DNA of 64,000 nt from Pararhizobium gei. Its GTDB lineage: Bacteria; Pseudomonadota; Alphaproteobacteria; Rhizobiales; Rhizobiaceae. Below are positions 35,602 to 45,808 of this stretch, piece by piece. Within the stretch, counting starts at the first letter, position 1, and each line of letters opens with the position of its first letter. The position numbers were made by a program, and so were the translations under genes. Where the stretch lies: the NCBI RefSeq assembly GCF_029223885.1, contig NZ_CP119409.1, positions 1,266,001-1,330,000 on the forward strand, in the 5' to 3' direction. The notes under the pieces were generated by a model, which was given only the letters and a program-made list of their open reading frames with translations, was not told the origin of the DNA and ran no database searches.

Positions 35602-36579
35602 ATGATCACTGCATATCGCGATACAGGAGAAGCCGTCACGTTGCGTGTGGGCGAGCCTCTCTCGTCCTTGCCTCCTGGTATTGTCTGGATCGACATGCTG
35701 CGGCCCGACAAGGCAGAAGACCTTATGGTCGAGCAACTGCTCGGCATCGAGGTCCCGACGCGGGAAGACCTCAAGGACATCGAGCCCTCCAGTCGTTTGT
35801 ATACGTCAAAAAATGCTGTCTTCATGACCGCATCGCTTGTCTGCAAGGCCGAGACCAGCCTGCCCAATCTGACGGATGTGGCGTTCGTGCTCACGCAGGG
35901 GTTGCTGATCACCGTCCGCTACGAAGAGCCAAGGGCATTCGAACTCTTCAGGGCGGCGATGCATCGCATTCCGGGGGGGTGCGGAAGCGGGACAATCTTG
36001 GCGGTGCGTCTCTTCGAAACCATTATCGATCGCACTGCGGAAATTCTTGAGATCGCCGTTGCACGGATCGACGCATTGTCTATTCAGGTTTTCGGCGACC
36101 GCACTGTCGGCAAGCGCCGGCCGCCGCACTATCTCGAAGAAAAGCTGATGGATGTCGCATCCCACCATCGTCTGGTGGCAAAAACACGGGACAGTCTTGC
36201 CTCGCTGTCTCGCGTGCTGACATTTATCTACACGGTCCCCTCCGTTCAGCAGAACAAGGAGACTGTCGAGCTTTGCCGGGCCATTTCGCGCGACATCCAG
36301 TCGCTGTCGGAGCATGCCTCGTTCATTTCCGGCAACATCACCTTCCTCCTGGATGCCTCGCTCGGCCTGATCAATGTCGAGCAGAACGCCATCATCAAGA
36401 TTTTCTCGATCGCGTCGGTGGTCTTTCTGCCGCCGACACTGGTAGCATCGTTGTACGGCATGAATTTCGAGTTCATGCCGGAACTGCACTGGACATACGG
36501 CTATCCGATGGCGATCGTCGCCATGGCGCTCTCTGCCGTTATCCCGTTCTATTTCTTTCGCTGGAAAGGCTGGCTGTAA
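35602..36579 (+). CDS. CorA-like divalent metal transporter
   Basis: 325-residue membrane protein close to E. coli CorA in length. The large N-terminal soluble domain ends in a long helix, and two C-terminal transmembrane segments carry the signature GMN at residues 286-288 (LYGMNFEF), with a polar loop MPELHW between them. Such proteins form pentameric Mg2+/Co2+ channels. Start ATG 35602 follows GGACGGGTGGA. kup follows 16 bases after the stop, so both ion transporters are likely co-transcribed. Confidence 0.9.
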   Translation: MITAYRDTGEAVTLRVGEPLSSLPPGIVWIDMLRPDKAEDLMVEQLLGIEVPTREDLKDIEPSSRLYTSKNAVFMTASLVCKAETSLPNLTDVAFVLTQGLLITVRYEEPRAFELFRAAMHRIPGGCGSGTILAVRLFETIIDRTAEILEIAVARIDALSIQVFGDRTVGKRRPPHYLEEKLMDVASHHRLVAKTRDSLASLSRVLTFIYTVPSVQQNKETVELCRAISRDIQSLSEHASFISGNITFLLDASLGLINVEQNAIIKIFSIASVVFLPPTLVASLYGMNFEFMPELHWTYGYPMAIVAMALSAVIPFYFFRWKGWL

Positions 36580-36595
36580 CAGCCCGGAGATCCCT

Positions 36596-38497
36596 ATGTC
36601 CCATTCGGCAGGCACGCCTGGAAGCGGCGACACCGGCGTTCGCAAACTGGCGGTTCTAGCGCTCGGCTCGATCGGCGTCGTCTACGGCGATATCGGCACA
36701 AGCCCGCTTTACGCCTTTCGCGAAGCGCTGCGTCCCGTCGCTGCGGACGGTGTCAGCCGACTCGAAATCATCGGTCTGATCTCGCTGATGATCTGGAGCC
36801 TGACGATCATCGTCACCTTCAAATATGTGCTGTTTCTCCTGCGCGCCGACAACAACGGCGAGGGGGGCACACTGTCGCTTCTCGCATTGTTGATGAAGTT
36901 TGCCGGCAGCCGCGCCAGCCGCCTGTTTTTTCTGGGCATCATCGGTGCGGCCCTGTTCATAGGCGATGCTATTATCGCTCCGGCCTTGTCGGTGCTGTCG
37001 GCGGTCGAGGGCCTGAAACTGGTGACGCCGGAACTCTCGCCCTATGTCGTGCCGATTTCCGTCGTCATTCTGCTTGCGCTCTTCGCCGTCCAGTCGCGCG
37101 GCACCGAGGCCGTGTCGAAGTTCTTCGGGCCGGTCATGGCCACATGGTTCATCGTGCTCGCCGTCGCCGGCGCCAGCCATATTCGCGATGATTTCGGCAT
37201 TCTTGCAGCCTTCAACCCCTATTACGCGGTCTACTTCCTGTTCCATGCCGGTTACGTCGGCATCGTCGTGCTGGGTGCCGTCTTTTTGACGGTGACAGGT
37301 GCTGAGGCACTGTACGCCGATCTCGGCCATTTCGGCCGCAGGCCCATCCAGTGGGCGTGGATCTGTCTGGTTTTTCCGGCCCTGGCACTGAATTATCTGG
37401 GGCAGGGCGCTCTCGTCTTGAAACATCCGGAAGCCATGTCCGATCCTTTTTTCCTGATGTTTCCCGAGTGGCTGCTGCTGCCGATCGTCATTCTCGCAAC
37501 CTGCGCGACGATCATTGCCGCCCAGGCGGTGATCACCGGCGCCTTCTCGCTGACCCGTCAGGCGATTCATCTGGGCTTCCTGCCGCGCATGGCGATCTTC
37601 CATACGTCCGAAACCCAGACCGGCCAGATTTACCTGCCCAATGTCAATATGCTCCTGATGTTCGGCGTCATGCTGCTGGTCTTCGTATTCGGATCCTCGG
37701 AATCGCTGGCCACAGCCTATGGCATCTCCGTCTCCGGCGCTCTTCTTGTCGATACGATGCTGGCCTATGAGTTTGTTCGTGCGCGCTGGAAATGGAAGCT
37801 GTGGACGGCACTCGTCGTGCTCCTGCCTCTCTTTCTCCTGGAGACCGTCTTCTTCGGCGCCAATATGCTGAAAATCCATGATGGCGGTTATGTGCCCGTG
37901 ACGATCGCAGTGGGCATCGTCATCATCATGTGGACCTGGAAACGCGGTACCAAAATCCTGCACGACAAGACGCGCCACACTGATATTCCGCTTGCCTCCT
38001 TCATCAAGTCGATTGAACGCAAGAGCGAGCATGCGCCGGTTTCCGTTCCTGGAACGGCAATCTTTCTCACCAGCGATCCGCAATCGACCCCGGCGGCCTT
38101 GCTCCACAACATCAAGCACAACCATGTTCTGCACGCGCAGAACTTCATTCTGACGATCCGGACGGCCGGTATTCCGATCGTTCCGAAAGATCGTCGCGTC
38201 AGCGCCAGCAGTATTTCCGAACGCTTCAGCCTGCTTGAAATGCATTTCGGCTACATGGAAACCCAGAATGTCTCGCAGGCTCTCGGTCTGTTCCGCAAGA
38301 CCGGGCTGAAGTTCGACATCATGTCGACCTCCTTCTACCTCGGCCGGCGCAAACTGGTTCCGGACGCCCAGTCTGGCATGCCCTATTGGCAGGACAGGCT
38401 GTTTATCGCACTTGCCAATGCCGCGATCGATCCTTCCGACTATTTCCGCCTGCCCACCAACCGCGTCGTCGAACTCGGTTCGCACGTTATTATTTGA
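36596..38497 (+). CDS. kup: Kup-family potassium uptake transporter
   Basis: 633-residue inner-membrane K+:H+ symporter. Begins with [19 protein letters not shown], the family signature, followed by about 12 transmembrane segments to residue ~430 and a hydrophilic C-terminal domain ([22 protein letters not shown]). Length and C-terminus ([22 protein letters not shown]) match Kup. GGAG ribosome site. A chromosome of this family often has two kup copies; whether another exists is not visible here. Confidence 0.96.
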   Translation: MSHSAGTPGSGDTGVRKLAVLALGSIGVVYGDIGTSPLYAFREALRPVAADGVSRLEIIGLISLMIWSLTIIVTFKYVLFLLRADNNGEGGTLSLLALLMKFAGSRASRLFFLGIIGAALFIGDAIIAPALSVLSAVEGLKLVTPELSPYVVPISVVILLALFAVQSRGTEAVSKFFGPVMATWFIVLAVAGASHIRDDFGILAAFNPYYAVYFLFHAGYVGIVVLGAVFLTVTGAEALYADLGHFGRRPIQWAWICLVFPALALNYLGQGALVLKHPEAMSDPFFLMFPEWLLLPIVILATCATIIAAQAVITGAFSLTRQAIHLGFLPRMAIFHTSETQTGQIYLPNVNMLLMFGVMLLVFVFGSSESLATAYGISVSGALLVDTMLAYEFVRARWKWKLWTALVVLLPLFLLETVFFGANMLKIHDGGYVPVTIAVGIVIIMWTWKRGTKILHDKTRHTDIPLASFIKSIERKSEHAPVSVPGTAIFLTSDPQSTPAALLHNIKHNHVLHAQNFILTIRTAGIPIVPKDRRVSASSISERFSLLEMHFGYMETQNVSQALGLFRKTGLKFDIMSTSFYLGRRKLVPDAQSGMPYWQDRLFIALANAAIDPSDYFRLPTNRVVELGSHVII

Positions 38498-38751
38498 GAA
38501 ATCGGGTCTGGCGAGCCGTGCCAACGGCAGCATCGTCTCTGCGTGCAGCAAGCGTTTCCGTGGCAAGACCCCGTCCGAAGCAACGGCGTTAACCAAGCAT
38601 CAAGGTTAATGCTTCATTGTCGGGATATGTTGAAGCGGTTAACGCGCCAGGTGCCGGGGCGCCGCTTTCCTGATTCACTTCCGCGGGGATTGCTGTCCGG
38701 ATTATTTTTCCGGGTGAGAACCTGCGTCTGCCAGTGCGTGGAGTACGGTTG

Positions 38752-39930
38752 ATGCGTATGCGTAGAATACCCAGTCTGAAGCCCAGCCTTATCGCCTCGC
38801 AGTGGGCGGCGCCCTTGATGCTGAGTATCGGTCTCTCAACCGGTTTTCCGACCGTCTCGGCCCATGCGGATCTCGCGACCTTCATTTCGGGCCTCAATCG
38901 CGGCGGCGAGAACTGGCGCATGCATATGACACCGTCGCCAGCCGGATCCCTGCACGCGGTCGATATGGTCTTCAAAGATCAGGCCGTAGCGGGTGCGCTT
39001 GCCGGCGGGGCGGGGCTGACGATGCCGGATGGTGGCAAGGTTTCCCTGACGTCGGCCGACAGGCAGGCCGATCCCCTGACGGATGAGGAGCGCGTCAACC
39101 GCAGGGGCAAGAAGGGGCGTGTCATGGCGGTCGCGCCGGTCACGCCGCCCAGGGACTTTACCGCTGGCTCCATTCTGCAGCGCACGAGTTCGCTGACAGA
39201 TCCGCTGTTCGACAATGAAGAGCGCATGGCCTTCACGAAATCGAAGATCAAGGGCAAGGAAATTGAAATCGCCATGGCTTTCTACGCCAAGAAGGCGCCG
39301 AGGCAGGATCCGTCCATCTCGCCCATGGTCGCCAGCCTCGTGACCAACAGCACCGCCGACATACTGGCAACCGCCTATGCGCCTGTGGAACCCGACTATG
39401 CCCGCCAGTCTCCCTTCGACTCGATCCTGAAGAAGGACGTCGCCGGCGGCCGCTTCATTCCGAGCATTGCCCCCGACGATCACGCCTGGGCGGCAAACCC
39501 GCTGCCGGCCGACGTCTTCTCCGAAGCGGAGCAGAAGTGCCTGACGGCCGGCATCTATTTCGAATCGCGCGGCGAATCGGCAAAGGGGCAGGCAGCCGTT
39601 GCCCAGGTTATCCTCAACCGCGTCCGCAATCCGTCCTATCCGGACACGGTCTGCAAAGTCGTTTATCAGAATAAGGGCTGGTACAACCGTTGCCAGTTCT
39701 CGTTTGCCTGCGACCGCATTCCCGACATCGTCTGGTCGCGTTCGGCCTGGCAGACGGCCAAGGAAATCGGTCTCGCCGTCACCGCCGGCAAGATCTGGCT
39801 GCCGGAAGTGGGGTCGTCCACCCATTATCACGCAACCTACGTGAAGGCCCATTGGGGTCCGACGATGAAGCGGGTCGCACAGATCGGCAAGCACATCTTC
39901 TACCGCACCTATGGCGGCGGCTGGAGCTGA
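38752..39930 (+). CDS. SleB-type cell wall hydrolase
   Basis: 392-residue exported protein with an Arg-rich start and a hydrophobic segment ending near AHA (about residue 40), consistent with a signal peptide. Middle region of no known domain. The last ~130 residues are a Hydrolase_2/SleB domain (lytic transglycosylase-like): CLTAGIYFESRGE with likely catalytic Glu271, QVILNRVRNPSYPDTVC, FSFACD and the terminal HIFYR. Likely acts on peptidoglycan in the periplasm. ATG 38752 chosen (GGAG nine bases upstream). The 254-base region before it shows nothing further. Confidence 0.88.
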   Translation: MRMRRIPSLKPSLIASQWAAPLMLSIGLSTGFPTVSAHADLATFISGLNRGGENWRMHMTPSPAGSLHAVDMVFKDQAVAGALAGGAGLTMPDGGKVSLTSADRQADPLTDEERVNRRGKKGRVMAVAPVTPPRDFTAGSILQRTSSLTDPLFDNEERMAFTKSKIKGKEIEIAMAFYAKKAPRQDPSISPMVASLVTNSTADILATAYAPVEPDYARQSPFDSILKKDVAGGRFIPSIAPDDHAWAANPLPADVFSEAEQKCLTAGIYFESRGESAKGQAAVAQVILNRVRNPSYPDTVCKVVYQNKGWYNRCQFSFACDRIPDIVWSRSAWQTAKEIGLAVTAGKIWLPEVGSSTHYHATYVKAHWGPTMKRVAQIGKHIFYRTYGGGWS

Positions 39931-40086
39931 GGCCAGCGGATTACACCGTTTCCGGCAGGGCGTCGCATCGTCCTGACGCAGCGTGTCTCACCGATTCCCT
40001 CCGATTTCGCGGCAGGTCATTCCGAATTCCAATAAGCATCTGTATTTATTGAGCAATATTGTCGTTCGACAAGGCTATTCAGTGCC

Positions 40087-40115
40087 TTGACTATTAGCCC
40101 CCTGAAAACTATGTT
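40087..40115 (+). promoter_or_regulatory. Sigma70-type promoter of the atp F0 operon
   Basis: TTGACT, a 17-base spacer and TATGTT lie 105-133 bases before the GTG of atpI. Both hexamers match well and the spacer is ideal; placed in a 289-base intergenic space, it is the obvious promoter candidate. Confidence 0.5.
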
Positions 40116-40219
40116 GCGGCCGACTTCAGAACGGGCGGAACGGTGGCTTTAAATCCGGCCTTTGTGTGACCAGACTTGTGGTCTATGACCATGACAGGAA
40201 GCAAGAAGGAGGGCGCCCC

Positions 40220-40585
40220 GTGACGGACAACCGGAATGATGGTCTGGAAGACCGGCTGAAACGCCTGGGTTCGGAACTGTCCGATATGCGCAAGGAAGAC
40301 CCGCGATACGCGGCGGACGAGGCGCGGGCGGCGGAGAACCGGAAGGGCTATCGGGTTGCCGTGAAGCTCTCGAGCGAGTTCGTGGCAGCGATCATCGTCG
40401 GTGCACTTCTGGGCTATCTTTTGGACCATTTTGCAGGTACAGGCCCGTGGGGAATGATCGTGCTTCTCCTGCTCGGCTTCTGTGCCGGTGTGCTGAACGT
40501 CCTGCGTTCGGCGGGCATGGTGGCGGCGCCCCATCCGGCGGATCGCGTTGGCCGGACCGGCAACGACAAGAATGATGCTGCCTGA
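40220..40585 (+). CDS. atpI: ATP synthase protein I
   Basis: 121-residue membrane protein assisting assembly of the c-ring and Mg2+ supply. Charged N-terminal half (EDRLKRLGSELSDM), then two transmembrane helices (about 60-80 and 86-104: AAIIVGALLGYLLDHFAG, MIVLLLLGFCAGVLNVLR). GTG start at 40220 with the ideal AAGGAGG seven bases upstream; the ATG 54 bases further up lacks one. First gene of the F0 operon. Confidence 0.92.
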   Translation: MTDNRNDGLEDRLKRLGSELSDMRKEDPRYAADEARAAENRKGYRVAVKLSSEFVAAIIVGALLGYLLDHFAGTGPWGMIVLLLLGFCAGVLNVLRSAGMVAAPHPADRVGRTGNDKNDAA

Positions 40586-40646
40586 GGGCGCGTCGCAGAC
40601 ATAAATATCCGCCTCTCCAGGCGGCTTGAAACGAGAGAGAGCAGCT

Positions 40647-41408
40647 GTGGCAGGCGACAAGGTAGATCCGGTACACCAGTTTGTGGTCAACAAGATCGTC
40701 TCGATCGAAATTGGCGGAATTGATTTCTCCTTTACCAACGCTTCGCTGTTCATGATGGCGACAATGGCCGTCGCCGCCGGCTTCCTCTACTTCACGACGT
40801 CGACGCGCAGCCTGGTTCCAGGCCGCATGCAGTCCGTATCTGAAATCTCCTATGAATTCATCGCCTCGATGTTGCGCGAAGGCGCCGGCTCCCACGGCAT
40901 GAAATTCTTCCCGATGGTATTCTCGCTGTTCATGTTCATCCTGACGGCGAACATGCTCGGCATGGTTCCCTACTTCTTTACAGTGACCAGTCAGCTCGTT
41001 GTCACCTTCGCTCTCGCGTTGTTCGTGATCGGCACGGTCCTCGTTTACGGTTTTTACAAGCACGGCCTTGGCTTCCTCAATGTGTTCGTGCCCTCTGGCG
41101 TACCCGGCATCCTTCTGCCGCTCGTTGTTGCTATCGAAGTGATCTCCTTCCTGTCCCGCCCGATCAGTCTTTCGGTTCGTCTCTTTGCGAACATGCTGGC
41201 CGGCCACATCACGCTGAAAGTGTTCGCAGGCTTCGTTGCCTCGCTTGGAACCATGGGCGCGCTGGGGATCGGGGGAGCCATCCTTCCGCTGATCATGACC
41301 GTTGCCCTGACGGGCCTCGAATTCCTCGTCGCCTTCCTCCAGGCCTATGTCTTTGCGGTGCTCACATGCATGTACCTCAACGACGCAGTGCATCCCGGTG
41401 GTCACTGA
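40647..41408 (+). CDS. atpB: ATP synthase F0 subunit a
   Basis: 253-residue polytopic membrane protein forming the proton half-channels. Contains the essential Arg in [12 protein letters not shown] and the C-terminal [21 protein letters not shown] 40647 ([12 protein letters not shown]) taken as start with a purine-rich GAGAGAG upstream; a TTG seven codons earlier is possible. Operon order atpI-atpB-atpE-atpF'-atpF is the alphaproteobacterial F0 order. Confidence 0.97.
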   Translation: MAGDKVDPVHQFVVNKIVSIEIGGIDFSFTNASLFMMATMAVAAGFLYFTTSTRSLVPGRMQSVSEISYEFIASMLREGAGSHGMKFFPMVFSLFMFILTANMLGMVPYFFTVTSQLVVTFALALFVIGTVLVYGFYKHGLGFLNVFVPSGVPGILLPLVVAIEVISFLSRPISLSVRLFANMLAGHITLKVFAGFVASLGTMGALGIGGAILPLIMTVALTGLEFLVAFLQAYVFAVLTCMYLNDAVHPGGH

Positions 41409-41488
41409 GGAATAAAGTCGTGGGCCTTCCCGGTCTTGGCCGGTAAAGGCGCAAATACAGCCGCAACAACCATTTCAAGGAGATTATC

Positions 41489-41716
41489 ATGGAAGCGGAA
41501 GCAGCAAAGTACATCGGCGCAGGTCTCGCTTGCCTCGGCATGGCCGGCACGGCTCTCGGTCTCGGCAACATCTTCGGCAGCTACCTGTCGGGCGCGCTGC
41601 GCAATCCTTCGGCAGCCGACAGCCAGTTCGGTCGCCTCGTATTCGGCTTCGCCGTTACGGAAGCTCTGGGCATCTTCTCGCTGCTCGTAGCTCTTCTGCT
41701 CCTTTTCGCCGTCTAA
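41489..41716 (+). CDS. atpE: ATP synthase F0 subunit c
   Basis: 75-residue hairpin protein of the proton-driven c-ring. Two transmembrane helices joined by the polar loop RNPSA; the proton-carrying carboxylate is Glu58 in AVTEALGIFSLLVALLLLF. AAGGAG upstream gives strong initiation, as expected for a subunit needed in many copies. A 9-bp stem-loop follows. Confidence 0.98.
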   Translation: MEAEAAKYIGAGLACLGMAGTALGLGNIFGSYLSGALRNPSAADSQFGRLVFGFAVTEALGIFSLLVALLLLFAV

Positions 41717-41731
41717 GACCGGCTTGAAGGC

Positions 41732-41758
41732 AGGGCCGCGACATCAAGCCGCGGCCCT
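41732..41758 (+). terminator. Stem-loop behind atpE
   Basis: AGGGCCGCG (41732-41740) pairs perfectly with CGCGGCCCT (41750-41758). It lies between atpE and the next operon gene with only a short, weak T-run, so it is more likely an mRNA-stabilising or partial terminator element that raises atpE over its neighbours. Confidence 0.55.
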
Positions 41759-41788
41759 AATCTTTCCTGAGTGCACCTGGAGGTGAGC

Positions 41789-42397
41789 ATGTTCGTGACT
41801 TCGGCATACGCCCAGTCAACCACCACCGAAGGCGCAGAGACCCACGACGCCGCTGCCGGCGAGGTCCACACCGAAACCGGTGTAGCCAACGAAGGCGGAC
41901 ATGGCTCGGGAGTGTTCCCGCCCTTCGATACTTCGACATTCGCATCGCAGCTTTTGTGGCTGGCGATCAGCTTCGGCCTTTTCTATTACTTGATGTCGAA
42001 GATCGTGATGCCGCGTATCGACAGCATTCTTGAGACACGCCGTGGAACGATTTCCCGCGATCTCGACGCTGCAGCCAAGTCCAAGGCAGAGGCGGATGCT
42101 GCCATTGCAGCCTATGAACAGGAACTGGCCGCCGCCCGGGCAAAGGGCAACGCGATCGCCTCCGAGGCGCGCGAAGCCGCCAGGGCCAAGGCTGCAATCG
42201 AGCGCACCGCGGTCGAAACCAGCCTGAACGAAAAGATTTCCGCCGCCGAGGCGCGCATTGCCGAGGTCAAGAAGACGGCAATGGCCGATGTCGGCTCCAT
42301 TGCCGAAGAGACGGCCAGCCTCCTCGTCGAAAAGCTGATCGGCGGCACGGCAACGCAATCCGAGATCGCAGCCGCGGTCCAGGCATCAGTGAAGTAA
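41789..42397 (+). CDS. atpF': ATP synthase F0 subunit b'
   Basis: 202-residue peripheral-stalk subunit. Starts [11 protein letters not shown], followed by an Ala/His/Gly-rich stretch, a transmembrane segment at about 50-70 ([21 protein letters not shown]) and a long Ala/Glu/Lys-rich coiled coil. ATG 41789 has GGAGGTGA just upstream. The paired b'/b arrangement is typical of photosynthetic-lineage and rhizobial ATP synthases. Confidence 0.94.
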   Translation: MFVTSAYAQSTTTEGAETHDAAAGEVHTETGVANEGGHGSGVFPPFDTSTFASQLLWLAISFGLFYYLMSKIVMPRIDSILETRRGTISRDLDAAAKSKAEADAAIAAYEQELAAARAKGNAIASEAREAARAKAAIERTAVETSLNEKISAAEARIAEVKKTAMADVGSIAEETASLLVEKLIGGTATQSEIAAAVQASVK

Positions 42398-42407
42398 GGA
42401 GCGCATC

Positions 42408-42899
42408 ATGGATCTCACTTCACTGGCTACATTCTGGGCGTTCGTCGGTCTGGTGCTTTTTCTGGCACTGATCGTCTACCTCAAGGTTCCCGGCATGCTC
42501 GCCAAATCGCTCGACGAGCGGGCAGCGCGCATCACCAATGAACTGGCCGAAGCCAAACGCCTGCGTGCCGAAGCGCAAGCCCTGCTTGTCGAATATCAGG
42601 GCAAGCGCAAGGAAGCAGAAGCCGAGGCCGCCAATATCGTTGCAGCAGCCGAGCGCGAAGCGCAGGCCCTGACCGAGGAAGCCAGGCAGAAGACCGACGA
42701 ATTCGTCGCTCGCCGCACGGCGCTTTCGGAACAGAAGATTAAGCAGGCCGAGACAGACGCTATTAATTCGGTCCGCGCGACCGCTGTCGATATCGCGGTT
42801 GCCGCCGCCGAGCGCGTCATCGCCGACAAATCGGATGCCTCCACCCAAGCGGCCCTGTTTGCCAAGGCAATCACCGAAGTCAAAACCCGTCTGAACTGA
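42408..42899 (+). CDS. atpF: ATP synthase F0 subunit b
   Basis: 163-residue stalk subunit: one N-terminal transmembrane helix (about 8-27), then a continuous coiled coil (AKRLRAEAQALLVEYQGKRKEAEAEA) ending in a delta-binding C-terminus. Ten bases behind b', preceded by AAGGAG. Last gene of the F0 operon. Confidence 0.96.
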   Translation: MDLTSLATFWAFVGLVLFLALIVYLKVPGMLAKSLDERAARITNELAEAKRLRAEAQALLVEYQGKRKEAEAEAANIVAAAEREAQALTEEARQKTDEFVARRTALSEQKIKQAETDAINSVRATAVDIAVAAAERVIADKSDASTQAALFAKAITEVKTRLN

Positions 42900-42928
42900 C
42901 TGGCTGTTTTGCTTCGCTCAAAACAAGG

Positions 42929-42954
42929 AAAGGCTGGCTCGCGCCAGCCTTTTT
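42929..42954 (+). terminator. Rho-independent terminator of the F0 operon
   Basis: AAAGGCTGGC, loop TCGC, complementary GCCAGCCTTT then further T-residues: a 10-bp stem with a five-T tail, 30 bases after the atpF stop. A second hairpin, GTTTTG-loop-CAAAAC, sits just before it (about 42905-42923). Confidence 0.93.
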
Positions 42955-42994
42955 CGTATGGACTGACAGCACGCTGCCTTTCGATGAAACCAGC

Positions 42995-43159
42995 ATGGTT
43001 CATCGCGTCATGAATGGACATTCGGAGTCGGAGTTCCGCTGGGCTACGCCAACCCACGCTCTGCTGGACAGTCTGGAATTCAAACCGCAGCCTCTCAGGA
43101 ATCTGATCTGCATCCAGAATGCCGGGATCGTGTACCTCGTGCACCGCGAGGCATCATAG
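42995..43159 (+). CDS. Possible small ORF of 54 codons
   Basis: Uncharacterised. ATG 42995 to TAG 43159 gives a 54-residue hydrophilic product ending NAGIVYLVHREAS. About 70% of its third codon positions are G or C, consistent with coding. No clear ribosome site precedes the ATG, and the frame is open upstream through the terminator, so a longer form starting from an unusual codon cannot be excluded. It fills the gap between the F0 terminator and the next gene. Confidence 0.3.
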   Translation: MVHRVMNGHSESEFRWATPTHALLDSLEFKPQPLRNLICIQNAGIVYLVHREAS

Positions 43160-43165
43160 GCAGCT

Positions 43166-43474
43166 TCAGTTGTTGTTTGCTGCCGAAGGCGCGATTGTCA
43201 GGCATGCCTGTTCGAATTCCCGCATCGTTTCCGGCGTGTTGTCTTCGGGCAGCACGGCATCGGCTGCCATGTCTGTCGCATCATCTCCGTGCTGCCCGTC
43301 ATAGACATAGGACTGGATATAATAGGCAAGCTCGCCCTTCCAGACCTTGCGGCCATCAATATCCTTGCAGGTATAGGCCGTCTGAAGGTCGAGCTGTATC
43401 GCATCCGCCATCGGTTCGGACGCGGATGCGTCCGATATAATTGTGGCAGCCATGAAAATCAGACCAAGGAGCAT
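43166..43474 (-). CDS. Small secreted protein of unknown function
   Basis: 102-residue protein beginning with a hydrophobic signal peptide (MLLGLIFMAATIISDASASEP), cleavage probably after ASA. The mature part has two Cys (in YTCKD and QACLT) and many acidic residues, and may be disulfide-bonded in the periplasm. AAGGA lies upstream of the ATG at 43474. No domain recognised. Confidence 0.7.
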   Translation of the reverse strand: MLLGLIFMAATIISDASASEPMADAIQLDLQTAYTCKDIDGRKVWKGELAYYIQSYVYDGQHGDDATDMAADAVLPEDNTPETMREFEQACLTIAPSAANNN

Positions 43475-43619
43475 GTACCGATCCTTTCAGGAGAATCGTG
43501 GGCGTATCGAGTGTCAGCATCTATAACGCTTCCATTGTACGGATTGTTACCGCAGGCACGCCCGCTCGAAGAAAAATACGTGCTGTGTCTTCACGGTTGG
43601 CCCCTGACGAATTGTCGCG

Positions 43620-44303
43620 TCAGGCAGGCTCACCTTCGTCCAGGCAGTCCACGTCATCCCGCCGCAGTGGCCGGAAGCTCATACGGTGCAAAGGGCAGGG
43701 GCCGTGACGGTCGATTGCGCTGCGATGGCGCGCGGTCGCATAGCCGGCATGCGCAGCAAAGCCGTAAGCCGGGAAAACAGGGTCGGCGCGGGTCATCATC
43801 CGGTCGCGCGCAACCTTTGCCACAATCGATGCGGCAGCGATTGAGAAGGACCGGGCATCGCCTTTGATCACCGCCCTGCCGCGGCAGGCAAGTCCTGGCG
43901 GAATGTCGCGGCCATCTGCGAGAACCAGCGCCGGAGCGAGCGCAAGGCCGGCAACGGCACGGCGCATAGCATCCAGGCTCGCCTTGCGGATGTCGGTTCC
44001 GTCGATCCGGCCAGCCGCCGACGACGCGATCGACACGATTGCTGAACCCAGGATCAGATCAAACAGTTCTTCCCGCCGGACAACCGACAATTGCTTGCTG
44101 TCGTTCAGACCCATCGGAATATTATCAGGATCGAGAATAACGGCAGCAGCCACGACCGGCCCGGCAAGCGGGCCGCGTCCGGCCTCATCGGTGCCTGCCA
44201 CCGGCCAGAGGCCCTCGCGCCGCGCACCGGTCTCGAAGCTGAAATCGGGGCCTTCGACGGTCTCGAAAAGAAAGGGGGAATCGGGCTGTGCGCTTCGGGT
44301 CAT
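43620..44303 (-). CDS. rnhB: Ribonuclease HII
   Basis: 227-residue RNase H2 removing RNA from RNA-DNA hybrids, including single ribonucleotides in DNA. Catalytic carboxylates in [19 protein letters not shown] (Asp, Glu) and in ALVLADG; further [28 protein letters not shown] and the C-terminal HRMSFRPL. The start is not settled: ATG 44303 or ATG 44321, each with a mediocre ribosome site. Ends after DCLDEGEPA. Confidence 0.95.
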   Translation of the reverse strand: MTRSAQPDSPFLFETVEGPDFSFETGARREGLWPVAGTDEAGRGPLAGPVVAAAVILDPDNIPMGLNDSKQLSVVRREELFDLILGSAIVSIASSAAGRIDGTDIRKASLDAMRRAVAGLALAPALVLADGRDIPPGLACRGRAVIKGDARSFSIAAASIVAKVARDRMMTRADPVFPAYGFAAHAGYATARHRSAIDRHGPCPLHRMSFRPLRRDDVDCLDEGEPA

Positions 44304-44445
44304 GCGGCAGACCTTGCACATAAGCCCGATTCCCTGCAAGCCCTCCGGCAGTGAGGCGGCTGCGGGAGGAACACCGATCCGGCTTCCGGGCGGAAAGCCG
44401 ATCGATATAGCGTCGCCCCTCAAGGGAACGGATGTCTGCAAGCCG

Positions 44446-45603
44446 TCACAACAGCGAAAGCTGAACGCCAACCCCAAGCGGCGGAACGAAGAGATCGCAA
44501 TTCAACGGCGATCGCGATAGATTGAGGTCCAGCCGCTTCGCGGCAAGCTCGAAGCGCCGGCCGATCTGCCAGGCATAGGGGCCACCGCCTTTCATGCGCT
44601 TGCCAAACTCGGCGTCGTAATCCTTTCCGCCCCGCATGGAGCGCACCAAGGACATGACGTGCCGGTACCGATCGGGATAGTTCCGCAGCAGCCAGTCGCG
44701 AAACAGTGGGCTCACCTCCAGCGGCAGGCGCAAAAGCACGTAGCTTGTCTGCGTCGCACCTGCCGTCTTGCCGGAATCCAGCACCCGCTCGATCTCGTGG
44801 TCGTTCAAGGCCGGGATGACCGGTGCCATCATGATCGTCGCCGGAATGCCGGCATCCGACAGCGCCTTGATGGCCTCCAGCCGCTTCGTGGGCGTCGATG
44901 CCCGAGGCTCCATTAACCGCGCCAGCTTGCCGTCCAGCGTCGTTACTGACAGGCCGACTTTGGCGAGGCCTTTTTCAGCCATGGGTGCGAGAATGTCGAT
45001 ATCGCGCATCACCATCGCAGACTTGGTGACGATCATCACCGGGTGGTTGCAGGCTTTCAGCACCTCGAGGACCTGCCGCATGATGCGCCATTCCTTTTCG
45101 ATCGGCTGATAGGGATCGGTATTGGTGCCGATCGCAATCGGACGCACCTTGTATCCCGGTTTGGCAAGCTCGCGCTCCAGGAGTTTTGCCGCATCCGGCT
45201 TCGCATAGAGCTTGGTCTCGAAATCCAGGCCCGGCGAAAGGCCCATGAAGGCGTGGGTCGGCCGGGCAAAGCAGTAGATGCAGCCATGTTCGCATCCGCG
45301 ATAGGGATTGACCGAGCGGTCGAACGGAATATCGGGGGAATCATTGCGGCTGATGATCGTCCTGGGTTTTTCGATTTGCGTCTCGGTCTTCAAAGCCGGT
45401 AATTCGCCCAGCGAGTCCCAGCCGTCGTCTTCAAGTACGCGCGATGTCGGCTCGTAACGCCCGGACGTGTTCAGAGCGGCAGCGCGTCCCCGCCTGCGGT
45501 CGATCTCGATCCGCAGTCCCGAACCGGCAACCATCGCTTCGGCCATATCTGCCGTGTTGGCGGGCGCCAAAGCACCCTGCCTGATATGAGACAGCTCGTT
45601 CAT
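44446..45603 (-). CDS. Radical SAM protein of the PA0069/SPL-like family
   Basis: 385-residue radical SAM enzyme. The 4Fe-4S motif CEHGCIYC (Cys104, Cys108, Cys111) is followed by FARPTHAF and a TIM-barrel core ([51 protein letters not shown]). It belongs to the spore-photoproduct-lyase-related group often called PA0069; the reaction is not established. Start 45603 has GGAGAACCC upstream. rnhB lies 142 bases downstream on the same strand. Confidence 0.88.
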   Translation of the reverse strand: MNELSHIRQGALAPANTADMAEAMVAGSGLRIEIDRRRGRAAALNTSGRYEPTSRVLEDDGWDSLGELPALKTETQIEKPRTIISRNDSPDIPFDRSVNPYRGCEHGCIYCFARPTHAFMGLSPGLDFETKLYAKPDAAKLLERELAKPGYKVRPIAIGTNTDPYQPIEKEWRIMRQVLEVLKACNHPVMIVTKSAMVMRDIDILAPMAEKGLAKVGLSVTTLDGKLARLMEPRASTPTKRLEAIKALSDAGIPATIMMAPVIPALNDHEIERVLDSGKTAGATQTSYVLLRLPLEVSPLFRDWLLRNYPDRYRHVMSLVRSMRGGKDYDAEFGKRMKGGGPYAWQIGRRFELAAKRLDLNLSRSPLNCDLFVPPLGVGVQLSLL

Positions 45604-45808
45604 GGGTTCTCCGGGATCAGCGACTGGACGCCGATCCATTGTCCTCTGCCATGTTTTCTAGCGCGGAAAGTGGAACATTGCAAGAACAAACTGCTTTGCT
45701 CGCTGTCACGGGTGCCGCGGCAGCTTCGTGATTCATGATGAATCGAAAGTTAACCGTCAGAAGGCGCGCATTTATGGAAATTCATGCCGCGATGCGGTAT
45801 GGACGGCA

